NCBI GenBank assembly: GCA_017964005.1
Contig: JAGCSR010000026.1
Span: 28,551-92,550 of the forward strand
Direction: 5' to 3'
DNA: 64,000 bases
Origin: Clostridiales bacterium
GTDB taxonomy: Bacteria; Bacillota; Clostridia; Saccharofermentanales; Saccharofermentanaceae
Shown: positions 1 to 6,442 of the stretch, piece after piece
Position numbering within the stretch: position 1 is the first letter of the stretch
Layout of the letters: each line of letters opens with the position of its first letter
Notes under the pieces: generated by a model
The model's input: the letters and a program-made list of their open reading frames with translations, nothing else
Database searches by the model: none
What the model was told of the DNA's origin: nothing
Position numbers and translations under genes: made by a program

Positions 1-469
1 GGATGCCGCCGATCAGGGTTCCGGTTGTCCAGCCTAATATAGGCAGTATCATCAGCCCCAGCTGGTATCTGCGCCCGACAGGGTGGTCGGATCCTGCGGA
101 TACGCCGAAGATCTCGTCGGTAATGCCGTGGGCAAGGATAAACCTTGCAGGGATATTAACGGATTCATCCGTTTTCTGGGACAGGGAGATCGCCATCAGG
201 CTGTACCTGAGGTTGATTACGATCTGGGATACCGCCATCTCGATAAACCCTCCGGATGCCGTCATTATGGACAGACCCGCGACCTGTCCTGCCGATGTCA
301 GGTTGAAGAAAGATATAAGGACAGCCTGCCAGGCCGAAAGTCCGGACGTTACTGCCAGTATACCGAAAGAAAAAGATACCGACAGGTACCCCAAAGCAAT
401 GGGAATCCCGTCAAGGATTCCCTGTTTGAAAGTATTATGATCTTTAGCAGGTTTATTACTTTTGCTCAT
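1..469 (-). CDS. azlC: AzlC family branched-chain amino acid permease (partial, 5' part only)
   Basis: The first 156 residues of an AzlC-type inner-membrane protein, the large subunit of AzlCD-type branched-chain amino acid exporters; the gene continues past the left edge. After a charged N-terminus come the family hallmarks: FKQGILDGIPIALGYLSVSF, then a small-residue stretch with NLTSAGQ, then QIVINLRYSLMAISLSQK and ILAHGITDEIF. Three or four hydrophobic segments are visible. I take the ATG at 469; an in-frame ATG at 475 is possible. Either start lies inside the last codons of the lipoprotein gene upstream (14-20 bp overlap), which suggests translational coupling. An azlD partner would be expected just beyond the edge. 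Family assignment is by remembered motif, not by search. Confidence 0.88.
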   Translation of the reverse strand, partial: MSKSNKPAKDHNTFKQGILDGIPIALGYLSVSFSFGILAVTSGLSAWQAVLISFFNLTSAGQVAGLSIMTASGGFIEMAVSQIVINLRYSLMAISLSQKTDESVNIPARFILAHGITDEIFGVSAGSDHPVGRRYQLGLMILPILGWTTGTLIGGI

Positions 470-1025
470 AAACATATTCTATGTCTTCAAAATGAAGGAA
501 CATGTCTTTGTCACCCATAACCTTTGATTCTTCCTCTGTGGAAAGATCCGCGATGGTGTCAACGGTCTTGGTCTCTTCGTTCAGGAACAGGACTTTGTTG
601 TCTCTTACGATATACTTCTCGACAAGTCCGAAGGTCCCGTCGCTATATGCAGTGGTCCTTGCCATGAACAGGCTTCCGTCATCCAAACGGAAGTACTCAT
701 CCACTACCATCCTGTCTGAATAGCTTTTGGTCAGAGTGAGGTTTTTGTACTTCTCGGTCGTTGAATATGTGAAGGTACACTCTTCGCCGTTATAGGTCTT
801 ACCTGTGCCTTTATCTATCTTCATCTCCTCGGGATGTGTTCTCATGTAGAGCGTATAGACCGAGTTGAACTCGCTTATCTCGGTATCGAGAAGAAGATAG
901 TAGTCGTATGCTTTGGTGGTCGTGGTCGTAGCCTCGGACGATCTTTGTCCGGAGCATCCTGCAAAGCAGAACAGGAATGTTATCATCAGGATCGCAGCTG
1001 TTATCTTGCCGGTTATTTTACGCAT
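456..1025 (-). CDS. small lipoprotein of unknown function
   Basis: A 189-residue secreted lipoprotein. The start at 1025 (MRKITGK) follows GAGAGGG at a good distance; a longer frame reaching 1112 has no ribosome site. The N-terminus is a short basic stretch, a hydrophobic run, then the lipobox FAGC with the modified Cys at about residue 24. A Thr-rich linker follows. The mature part is mostly beta-prone and polar, with a pattern like the periplasmic lipoproteins that carry one folded domain (alternating Tyr/Thr strands, about residues 40-185), but I recognise no family. It is the first gene of a unit with azlC, whose start overlaps its end. No enzymatic motif is seen. Confidence 0.85.
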   Translation of the reverse strand: MRKITGKITAAILMITFLFCFAGCSGQRSSEATTTTTKAYDYYLLLDTEISEFNSVYTLYMRTHPEEMKIDKGTGKTYNGEECTFTYSTTEKYKNLTLTKSYSDRMVVDEYFRLDDGSLFMARTTAYSDGTFGLVEKYIVRDNKVLFLNEETKTVDTIADLSTEEESKVMGDKDMFLHFEDIEYVYEQK

Positions 1026-1070
1026 TTCTTTTCCCTCTCGAAAATCAGATATTTTTGCCGATACCACGCG

Positions 1071-1099
1071 ATTATACCACATGCATAACCTCTTGTTGA
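1071..1099 (-). promoter_or_regulatory. promoter of the lipoprotein-azlC unit
   Basis: Minus-strand -10 TATAAT (1076-1071), 17-nt spacer, weak -35 TCAACA (1099-1094). Its -35 overlaps the -35 of the oppositely directed tRNA promoter, so the two may compete for polymerase. Confidence 0.55.
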
Positions 1100-1124
1100 C
1101 AAATTGCTTCAAAGATTATACAAT
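1096..1124 (+). promoter_or_regulatory. promoter of tRNA-Ser
   Basis: Consensus -35 TTGACA (1096-1101), 17-nt spacer, -10 TACAAT (1119-1124), with the tRNA starting 29 nt after the -10. A strong housekeeping-type promoter, as expected for a stable RNA. Confidence 0.85.
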
Positions 1125-1153
1125 CTTTGGGCGTGTCGAATACGACACTATAT

Positions 1154-1246
1154 GGAGAAGTCGCCTAGTCCGGTCGAGGGCGCGCGACTGGAAATCGCGT
1201 AAACCCCAAAAGGGTTTCGAGGGTTCGAATCCCTCCTTCTCCGCCA
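1154..1246 (+). tRNA. tRNA-Ser (anticodon GGA)
   Basis: A 93-nt class II tRNA. The acceptor stem GGAGAAG pairs with CTTCTCC, followed by discriminator G and an encoded CCA (1244-1246). The anticodon stem CGCGA/TCGCG encloses the loop CTGGAAA, giving anticodon GGA, which reads UCC and UCU serine codons. The long variable arm (AAACCCC/GGGTTT) is typical of tRNA-Ser. The T arm GAGGG-TTCGAAT-CCCTC is intact. The 3' end is a common integration target, and the DNA just downstream has features of an old insertion. Confidence 0.97.
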
Positions 1247-1375
1247 AAAACGTAATGGGCGTCGTAAAAAGTCAATAAATACAAGGGTTTGCGAGGTAAC
1301 CTACAGTTCTGAGGAACGCTACTTACCACTAACTTACCACTATTTACGACAAGACTGGAAGATGTGCCCAAAGAT

Positions 1376-1408
1376 CAACGACCGGATGAAAGTCTGGTCG
1401 TTGTTTTT
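1376..1408 (+). terminator. intrinsic terminator after tRNA-Ser
   Basis: CAACGACC (1376-1383) pairs with GGTCGTTG (1396-1403) and is followed by TTTTT. It probably ends the tRNA transcript about 130 nt past the mature 3' end. Confidence 0.75.
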
Positions 1409-1464
1409 CTTGAAGCAGGTATTCCTGCTATTCTGTCATAAGAAGGTGTTTGAATTTTGGTTTT

Positions 1465-1541
1465 GCTCCGTGGAAAACGGAGCAGCAAGCAACGCGTTTG
1501 TGTACACAAACACAGAGAAAGCTTATCAGGGATGTCCCTGA
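1465..1541. repeat. cluster of three perfect inverted repeats
   Basis: Within 77 bp lie GCTCCGT-ggaaa-ACGGAGC (1465-1483), the 16-bp palindrome GTTTGTGTACACAAAC (1496-1511) and CAGGGA-tg-TCCCTG (1527-1540). No gene is convincing between the tRNA terminator and the end of the gene at 1607. The stretch could be a structured RNA, protein-binding sites, or the end of a decayed mobile element. Confidence 0.6.
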
Positions 1542-1550
1542 GACCCATTT

Positions 1551-1576
1551 AAAAGCCCGAGATTGCTCTCGGGCTT
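1551..1576 (-). terminator. probable terminator of the GNAT-methyltransferase gene
   Basis: Stem of about 10 bp (AAGCCCGAGA with its complement, TTGC loop). On the minus strand it ends in TTTT before AAATGG, about 30 bp after the stop codon. The U-run is short, so efficiency is uncertain. Confidence 0.55.
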
Positions 1577-1606
1577 GGATTAGATAATTCAGAATAAAAC
1601 TTACTA

Positions 1607-2764
1607 TCACATTATCCCGGCAAACTGGGGTTTATGTGAAAAATCAACTCTTACCAGCGCCTTTCCGTTCGGAAGTTCCCTCGTTTCCAGAAAAATACGC
1701 TGATACCCGATCTCGTTCATAGCAGCGCTCAAAGCGTCCTCCTCCATCTGATGATGGATTGCATCGAGCCCGTCAAACGCATGGAGATACGGCGAATCGG
1801 AAACCCATTTTCCTTCATCTGTATTGATTTGGATAATACATGATACATATTTCGGCTCTGTCACGGAAATTGCTCTTTGAAAGGCCGGATAACCGATATA
1901 CTCGATAAGAAGATTCGCTATCACAAGTTGAGCCTGTGGCAGGCGGTCAAAATCGGATACCAGGTCTACACACAGACACTCCAATAAATCCGAAAGACCT
2001 GCATATCTCTCGGATACAGCACTTAAATACTCCTCATTAATATCAACACCATAAACTCTTTTGTACTTAGCGGGATCAATATGTTCCAAACCATTCCCAC
2101 CGGCCACACCGAGAATCATAGCCGTCTCCACAGGATATGATTCAAATTGGTCCTTCATCATAGCGTTCATTGTCTGTAACTGTTTTACAGAGTCCAGACT
2201 CATATGATTCTCATAGTCATCCAGACTAATCTCTTTCCATGGATTGTCAGACTGGTCAGTGCACTGTTTGTTTTCAATCACCATATTGCATCTTCCCCAT
2301 GATTCGTTTAAATAATGGAACGCGTCCGGATCCGTATGGCGCTCTCTAAATCCAACACTCTCATAGCATTTTTTTGCACGATTGTTTTCCGTAAATACCA
2401 TTAGTTGTACCGCCCCCGCTTTTGTAACATCAAATGCATATTGTACCGCCCGGCGAATCAGCTCTTTTCCGATCCCTATTCCGCGTTTATCCGGATCAAC
2501 CATTACAAATTTGAGCATTCCTTCATTGGTATCACGATTCAGCGAATAGCAGAAAAAACCAACCGGTTTATCACTCTCATTCACAGCTACATACGGGGAA
2601 TCTCCACATCTTGAGGAAACGTCCTCCAACAATTCATCGAAAGAATTTCTCTCAAGAGGAAACTCTGTACGATTAGCGCACCACATAGCGTGCGTTCTTT
2701 CATCTGATATCCAATGTTTTATTATCTCGAAATCCCGGTCAGGATTATAAGGTCTTAGTTTCAT
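1607..2764 (-). CDS. GNAT acetyltransferase fused to a SAM-dependent methyltransferase
   Basis: A 385-residue two-domain protein. The start at 2764 (MKLRPYN) has GGAGG 8 nt upstream; six extra codons are open but carry no such signal. Residues 1 to about 160 are a GNAT N-acetyltransferase: a VDPDKRGIGIGKELI acetyl-CoA loop, then FTENNRAKKCYESVGF. Residues from about 185 form a class I methyltransferase: motif I ILGVAGGNGLEHI, then YGVDINEEYL for the SAM ribose acid, and VIANLLIEYIGY further on. Substrates are unknown. Both activities might act on the same small molecule or ribosomal/antibiotic target, but that is inference. It is a monocistronic-looking gene in a stretch that may be acquired. 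Confidence 0.88.
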   Translation of the reverse strand: MKLRPYNPDRDFEIIKHWISDERTHAMWCANRTEFPLERNSFDELLEDVSSRCGDSPYVAVNESDKPVGFFCYSLNRDTNEGMLKFVMVDPDKRGIGIGKELIRRAVQYAFDVTKAGAVQLMVFTENNRAKKCYESVGFRERHTDPDAFHYLNESWGRCNMVIENKQCTDQSDNPWKEISLDDYENHMSLDSVKQLQTMNAMMKDQFESYPVETAMILGVAGGNGLEHIDPAKYKRVYGVDINEEYLSAVSERYAGLSDLLECLCVDLVSDFDRLPQAQLVIANLLIEYIGYPAFQRAISVTEPKYVSCIIQINTDEGKWVSDSPYLHAFDGLDAIHHQMEEDALSAAMNEIGYQRIFLETRELPNGKALVRVDFSHKPQFAGIM

Positions 2765-2826
2765 CTGAACTCCTCCGCCCATTTCCCCAGTTTCTCTGCG
2801 GACACACTAATGTAAGCGGCTCTAAC

Positions 2827-3228
2827 TTAGCTTTCATCCGCGTTTCCTTTCCAGACAAATAATCCTTCCGAAGGAGAGAGAGCCTTGATCAGATCCAGCA
2901 ATTCTTCATCAGGGTTAAATACCGTCAAATGCGTATCATCCGGTTCTGAAAGGATCATGGCATCTCCTATCATAATGTAAACATATCGATCAAGTATCGT
3001 ATCCCGGATCTGCTCAGGTGCCGGATTCTTTTCATCATCTATCGTGATATCCCTATAACAGTTCAACTTTAGGATCACGTTGATATGCTTCTTCTTAATC
3101 TCCGAAAGCTGTTCCTTAAGAAAGAAATCCTCGATTGCAAAATATTGCCCCGGGCTGTCCTTAGGGACCTGCTTAGGAAGAATGTCTATGATCCAGTATG
3201 GTTTCTCCAGTAATTTCTCTATCGTCAC
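2827..3228 (-). CDS. hypothetical protein, 133 residues
   Basis: A soluble acidic protein beginning at a GTG (3228) preceded by GGAGAT. An upstream ATG at 3235 is closed by a stop after three codons, which supports the GTG. Visible features: an N-terminal PYWIIDILPKQVP segment, a FFLKEQLSEIKKKH helix, a possible beta core (INVILKLNCYRD, YVYIMIGDAMI) and an aromatic C-terminus. No signal peptide or membrane helix. I do not recognise the family. It reads like a stand-alone cytoplasmic domain. It lies 62 bp before the GNAT-methyltransferase gene on the same strand and could be co-transcribed with it. Confidence 0.75.
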   Translation of the reverse strand: MTIEKLLEKPYWIIDILPKQVPKDSPGQYFAIEDFFLKEQLSEIKKKHINVILKLNCYRDITIDDEKNPAPEQIRDTILDRYVYIMIGDAMILSEPDDTHLTVFNPDEELLDLIKALSPSEGLFVWKGNADES

Positions 3229-3289
3229 TTTATCATCTCCACAAACTACGATTTGTCTTAGTCTATTATCCTGATGATTTACTGTTCCA

Positions 3290-3430
3290 TTATACAGTAC
3301 GAGCCAGGATTACTCCTGGCTCGTACAATTCCTGATTATTCTTTTTACTATTGTCCGCAAGTTCTTTTTGCGTTAATCCCTGAGCTTTTCTCTGAGAAGA
3401 TATGAACGAACCGAATTCCTTTGTATCCAT
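3290..3430 (-). pseudogene. truncated XRE-family helix-turn-helix regulator
   Basis: A 46-codon frame with a good ribosome site (GGGAGA) and the start of a Cro/C1-type DNA-binding domain: MDTKEFGSFISSQRKAQ then GLTQKELAD. The family continues into a recognition helix and a WERG motif, but here it breaks into an unrelated tail ending ILARTV. The break coincides with a perfect 13-bp inverted repeat with a 4-nt loop (3297-3326, GTACGAGCCAGGA and complement), which supplies the last codons. I read it as a decayed regulator cut by a deletion or insertion, with the inverted repeat perhaps now a transcriptional stop. A functional micro-protein cannot be excluded. Confidence 0.6.
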
Positions 3431-3777
3431 TTGAGTTCTCCCTTGATCTTTGTCCATCGGGCTTAAGTATACAAAAGCCGTGGAATATTACAATCTATGA
3501 TTAATAGAGTTCAATGTTTTCAAGGGATAGAGGGATAATGGCTGTTAAAAACTTAAAATATTCTCGACAAAGGGGAAGTCCCTTACATCTTTTCTTACAT
3601 CTGTTGCCCCGAAAGATATAGTGGGCAGGCGGAAGATACTGCAATAACACTGGGGTGAAAATATCATATACTCGGAAGTTATCCGAGGGAGGCGTACATA
3701 ATTCTGTTTTCGGGGTCAAGTTTCCCACGATGCGCCCGCTGGACTAACAGTCATTCTATTAGATATCCATTTACGAC
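3431..3777. other. intergenic stretch without a convincing gene
   Basis: About 350 bp. A 75-codon minus-strand frame (3501-3728) exists but has no ribosome site and an unlikely composition. Short inverted repeats such as CTCGGAAGTTATCCGAG (around 3671-3687) are present. An 11-bp sequence ATTTACGACAA (3769-3779) repeats the one at 1342-1352 just beyond the tRNA gene. Confidence 0.5.
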
Positions 3778-3807
3778 AAAAAGCCTTCCGATCATTCGGA
3801 AGGCTTT
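3778..3807 (-). terminator. terminator of the metallophosphoesterase gene
   Basis: AAAGCCTTCCGA (3780-3791), TCAT loop, TCGGAAGGCTTT (3796-3807). On the minus strand the stem ends in TTTTT directly after the stop codon at 3812. It could work in both directions. Confidence 0.85.
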
Positions 3808-3811
3808 ATTC

Positions 3812-4414
3812 TTAACTGTTGATCGCCATGTCCTCGTCCCAGTATTTCTTCTTTTGGCCGAGCATAAACATTATGTCGTCATCACTGAACAGTCTGAAGT
3901 GGTTCAAGTCAACGCCGACATTAAATCCGAAAGGCTTCCATAGCCCGCCGTATCTGTGCGTGTGGCCGAACAGGGTCTGACAGTCTTTAGCGTGGTCAGT
4001 AGGCTTATGCGTCAGGAAGAACTTCTCACCCTTTATATCGACATAGTCATTCAGCTTTACGTCATCGAATCTACATGAAGGATCATTCAGGCAGTATTCG
4101 CGGAACTTATCGAAAGAACCGTCAAAACATTCGTCAATAGCGCGCTGTTCATTGTTTCCGATAATGAGGATGATGTGAGCATTTATCCGCTTTGAGACGG
4201 CAAGGCCGCTCCTGAAATCCTTTTCGATCCCGGGACCGCAGTTACAGAAATCTCCGATGACGTATATGGTGTCATCCGAAGATGCCTGTTCGTTCCAGAT
4301 CCTTACCTGCTCTTTTGTATACTCATTAATATCCTTGAACGGCCGGTTATCACGAACCAGGACCTCTTTTGAATCCGAGCCGAAATGAGTATCCGCAGTA
4401 TACCAGTTGCTCAT
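3812..4414 (-). CDS. calcineurin-like metallophosphoesterase
   Basis: A 200-residue cytoplasmic phosphoesterase of the calcineurin-like superfamily. The five metal-ligand blocks appear in order: ADTHFG (residues 7-12), IGDFC with its Asp, IGNNEQ in place of the usual GNHD, LTHKP and GHTHRYG. These would coordinate a two-metal centre for phosphoester hydrolysis. The short length and the DTHFG...GDFC spacing fit the small stand-alone family often found in phage and clostridial genomes; the natural substrate is unknown. It has a GGGGGA ribosome site and its own terminator. GNNE instead of GNHD is a common variant in this subfamily and does not by itself argue for loss of activity. Confidence 0.88.
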   Translation of the reverse strand: MSNWYTADTHFGSDSKEVLVRDNRPFKDINEYTKEQVRIWNEQASSDDTIYVIGDFCNCGPGIEKDFRSGLAVSKRINAHIILIIGNNEQRAIDECFDGSFDKFREYCLNDPSCRFDDVKLNDYVDIKGEKFFLTHKPTDHAKDCQTLFGHTHRYGGLWKPFGFNVGVDLNHFRLFSDDDIMFMLGQKKKYWDEDMAINS

Positions 4415-4471
4415 TATGCGCTGTCCCCCGTCAGCAATGGTGTAGAAAAATAAATAAATGACAAGATCTGA

Positions 4472-6232
4472 TTATTTGTTGTTTACAAACTTATCGTATT
4501 TGTAAAGGAAAGTTACCATCTGGCGCCTCAAGCACAGGCCCTGGGGCCTGAAGGTTCCGTCGCTGTATCCTGCAAGGATATTCATCTCGGAAGCCCAGAG
4601 GGTTGCATTGTAGAAGTAATCAGTCTTCTTGACGTCAGAGAATTTGTTTGTGGCCGACTTGGGCGCGGGCTTCCCTGCCATACGCCAGAGGAAGGTAACT
4701 GTCTGTGCTCTGGTGCAGACATTCCCGGGTTTGAATGTGCCGTCATCGTAACCAGTGGTGATGCCTTTTTCGACAGCCCAGATTACGGGCTTATAGTAGT
4801 AGTCGCTCGATTTGACATCGGGGAACTGGCACTTATCGGACTTAGGTTCGGGGGAACCTGCAAGACGCCACATGAAGGTCAGCATCTGGGCTCTTGTACA
4901 GTCGTTGCCGGGCTTAAAGAGGGTCTGGTTCTCGTAGCCCTTGACGACGTCCTTGGCCGTCAGATAGTTGGTAGGGGCGTACCAGAAGTCGGACTCCTTG
5001 GTTACATCCTTGTAGAGGACGGTGATGTCGACCGACAGCCTTGTTTCAGCAGGCTTGCCGTTCGCGTCTTTGTTGGACGCATCGTAGTAGATAATAGTTA
5101 CGGTCGTCTGTCCTGCCATCTTGGCTATTTCATCTTCGAATTTATATATAGCCGGATTGGTATATTCCCAACCGATACTGCTGTTAGGAAGAGTGGGAAG
5201 TGAAAGCCATATCTTGTCACCGGCAACAGCCGTAATGCTTCCCTTTTGTTCTGACATCTGATATGTGACTTTCTTAGGAGTCGGGATCGGGATCTCCGTC
5301 GGAGTCGGCGTGGCTATCTTCAAGTAGTAATCCATGGTCGCTAGAGGATACTTCTTCTTGAATTCATCCGTCGAGTACACATAATCCGGTAAATACTGCC
5401 CCAACGAGCTTGCGCATTTTAAGAAATAACTGTAGTCCTTTTCTCCTAAGTCGTTGGCAGCATCAAGATAGTAGTATTCGCCGTCGAGCTTTATGATATT
5501 CCAGACGTAACTGTTTCCGCTAAGACTACCGGATATGATACGGCAGTCTATACCTTCTTTGAGTGCCATGTAGTAGATCGCAAGAACAACTCCCCTGGAT
5601 ACAGCCTTATTCTTGCAGAGGGGCCCGTACATCGCCTGTGTGATGTTATTATTTCCCGAGCTGGACTTGTAGTAGGTGACATTCTTGGTTATGTAATCGT
5701 ATATTGCCTGGATCTTGTCGTAATTCTTCTTACCGTCAAGTTTTAAAGATTTAAGGATAGAGTCCGCCTTCTTTTTGGCTTCGGCATCCTGAGACTTAGT
5801 CACGTTGTATTTTATGGTGTACTGGATCTTTTTACAATAATCATCTTTATACCACGAACTACCGTTTATAAAGGACACGGTCCATCGCAGATAATCACCC
5901 TCACCGGGCTTACCTGTATGCTCAAACGCCTTATCCCTGATCCTCCTCTCCAGATCTCCCTTCTTATCGTAACAGGGCTTATCAAACGTTATCGTTAGCG
6001 TGCTTTGAAAGTTCTTAACGGCGTTCCGGAGTTTTTGAGCTGCATTGTTTAATGCGCTGTCAGCCTCGGTATAAACTTCCGGCTCATCCCGGGAGGTAGT
6101 TTCACTTAAAGACCCGTCCGCTCTGACCTCGGCATTAACGGTATTGTCCCCGCCCAGGGTCACCGATGTTGCCGTCAGAACGAAAGATGCGGCCATAAGA
6201 ATTGTGATCAGATTAATAATACTTTTTTTCAT
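4472..6232 (-). CDS. SLH-anchored surface protein with a catalytically degenerate transglutaminase-like domain
   Basis: A 586-residue exported protein. I start it at 6232 (MKKSIINL), which gives a normal signal peptide (hydrophobic residues about 5-25). Residues about 165-262 match the transglutaminase-like core, but the catalytic Cys is Ser212 (NKAVSRGVV where VCxGYA is usual) and the His is Tyr242 (SYVWN where HAWN is usual). Only Asp257 (YYLDAAND) of the triad remains. It is therefore probably a binding or structural module. A Pro/Thr linker (TPTPTEIPIPTPK) and a beta-rich Ig-like stretch follow. Three SLH repeats from about residue 410 (FKPGNDCTRAQMLTF, FKPGNVCTRAQTVTF, FRPQGLCLRRQMVTF) would bind pyruvylated wall polymer. 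The SLH block closely resembles that of the GH5 protein at 21.9-23.7 kb. Confidence 0.9.
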   Translation of the reverse strand: MKKSIINLITILMAASFVLTATSVTLGGDNTVNAEVRADGSLSETTSRDEPEVYTEADSALNNAAQKLRNAVKNFQSTLTITFDKPCYDKKGDLERRIRDKAFEHTGKPGEGDYLRWTVSFINGSSWYKDDYCKKIQYTIKYNVTKSQDAEAKKKADSILKSLKLDGKKNYDKIQAIYDYITKNVTYYKSSSGNNNITQAMYGPLCKNKAVSRGVVLAIYYMALKEGIDCRIISGSLSGNSYVWNIIKLDGEYYYLDAANDLGEKDYSYFLKCASSLGQYLPDYVYSTDEFKKKYPLATMDYYLKIATPTPTEIPIPTPKKVTYQMSEQKGSITAVAGDKIWLSLPTLPNSSIGWEYTNPAIYKFEDEIAKMAGQTTVTIIYYDASNKDANGKPAETRLSVDITVLYKDVTKESDFWYAPTNYLTAKDVVKGYENQTLFKPGNDCTRAQMLTFMWRLAGSPEPKSDKCQFPDVKSSDYYYKPVIWAVEKGITTGYDDGTFKPGNVCTRAQTVTFLWRMAGKPAPKSATNKFSDVKKTDYFYNATLWASEMNILAGYSDGTFRPQGLCLRRQMVTFLYKYDKFVNNK

Positions 6233-6442
6233 ACTTGCATACTTCCCCCTGATATTCAAACTCTTGTTTGAGTTAGTGCTGAATATAATTATAACTTATT
6301 TATCTTCGTTATTCACTTCGATATGCTTCAGGGAGAGCGACACCCGTGCCTGAGGTCTTAAGTAATTGCTTCAGGATTGGCTTTTCTGATATTTTCGAAT
6401 GATATAATCAGGTAAGTATATTGATTTCCAAGGAGTCAGACC

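Noticed and set aside
1165..1371. 68-codon minus-strand frame containing GGEGGIRTLE
   Set aside because: It is the antisense of tRNA-Ser, a well-known source of spurious protein calls.
1428..1610. 60-codon minus-strand frame
   Set aside because: It runs through the hairpin cluster and terminator with no ribosome site.
3501..3728. 75-codon minus-strand frame
   Set aside because: No ribosome site, random-looking composition; left as intergenic.
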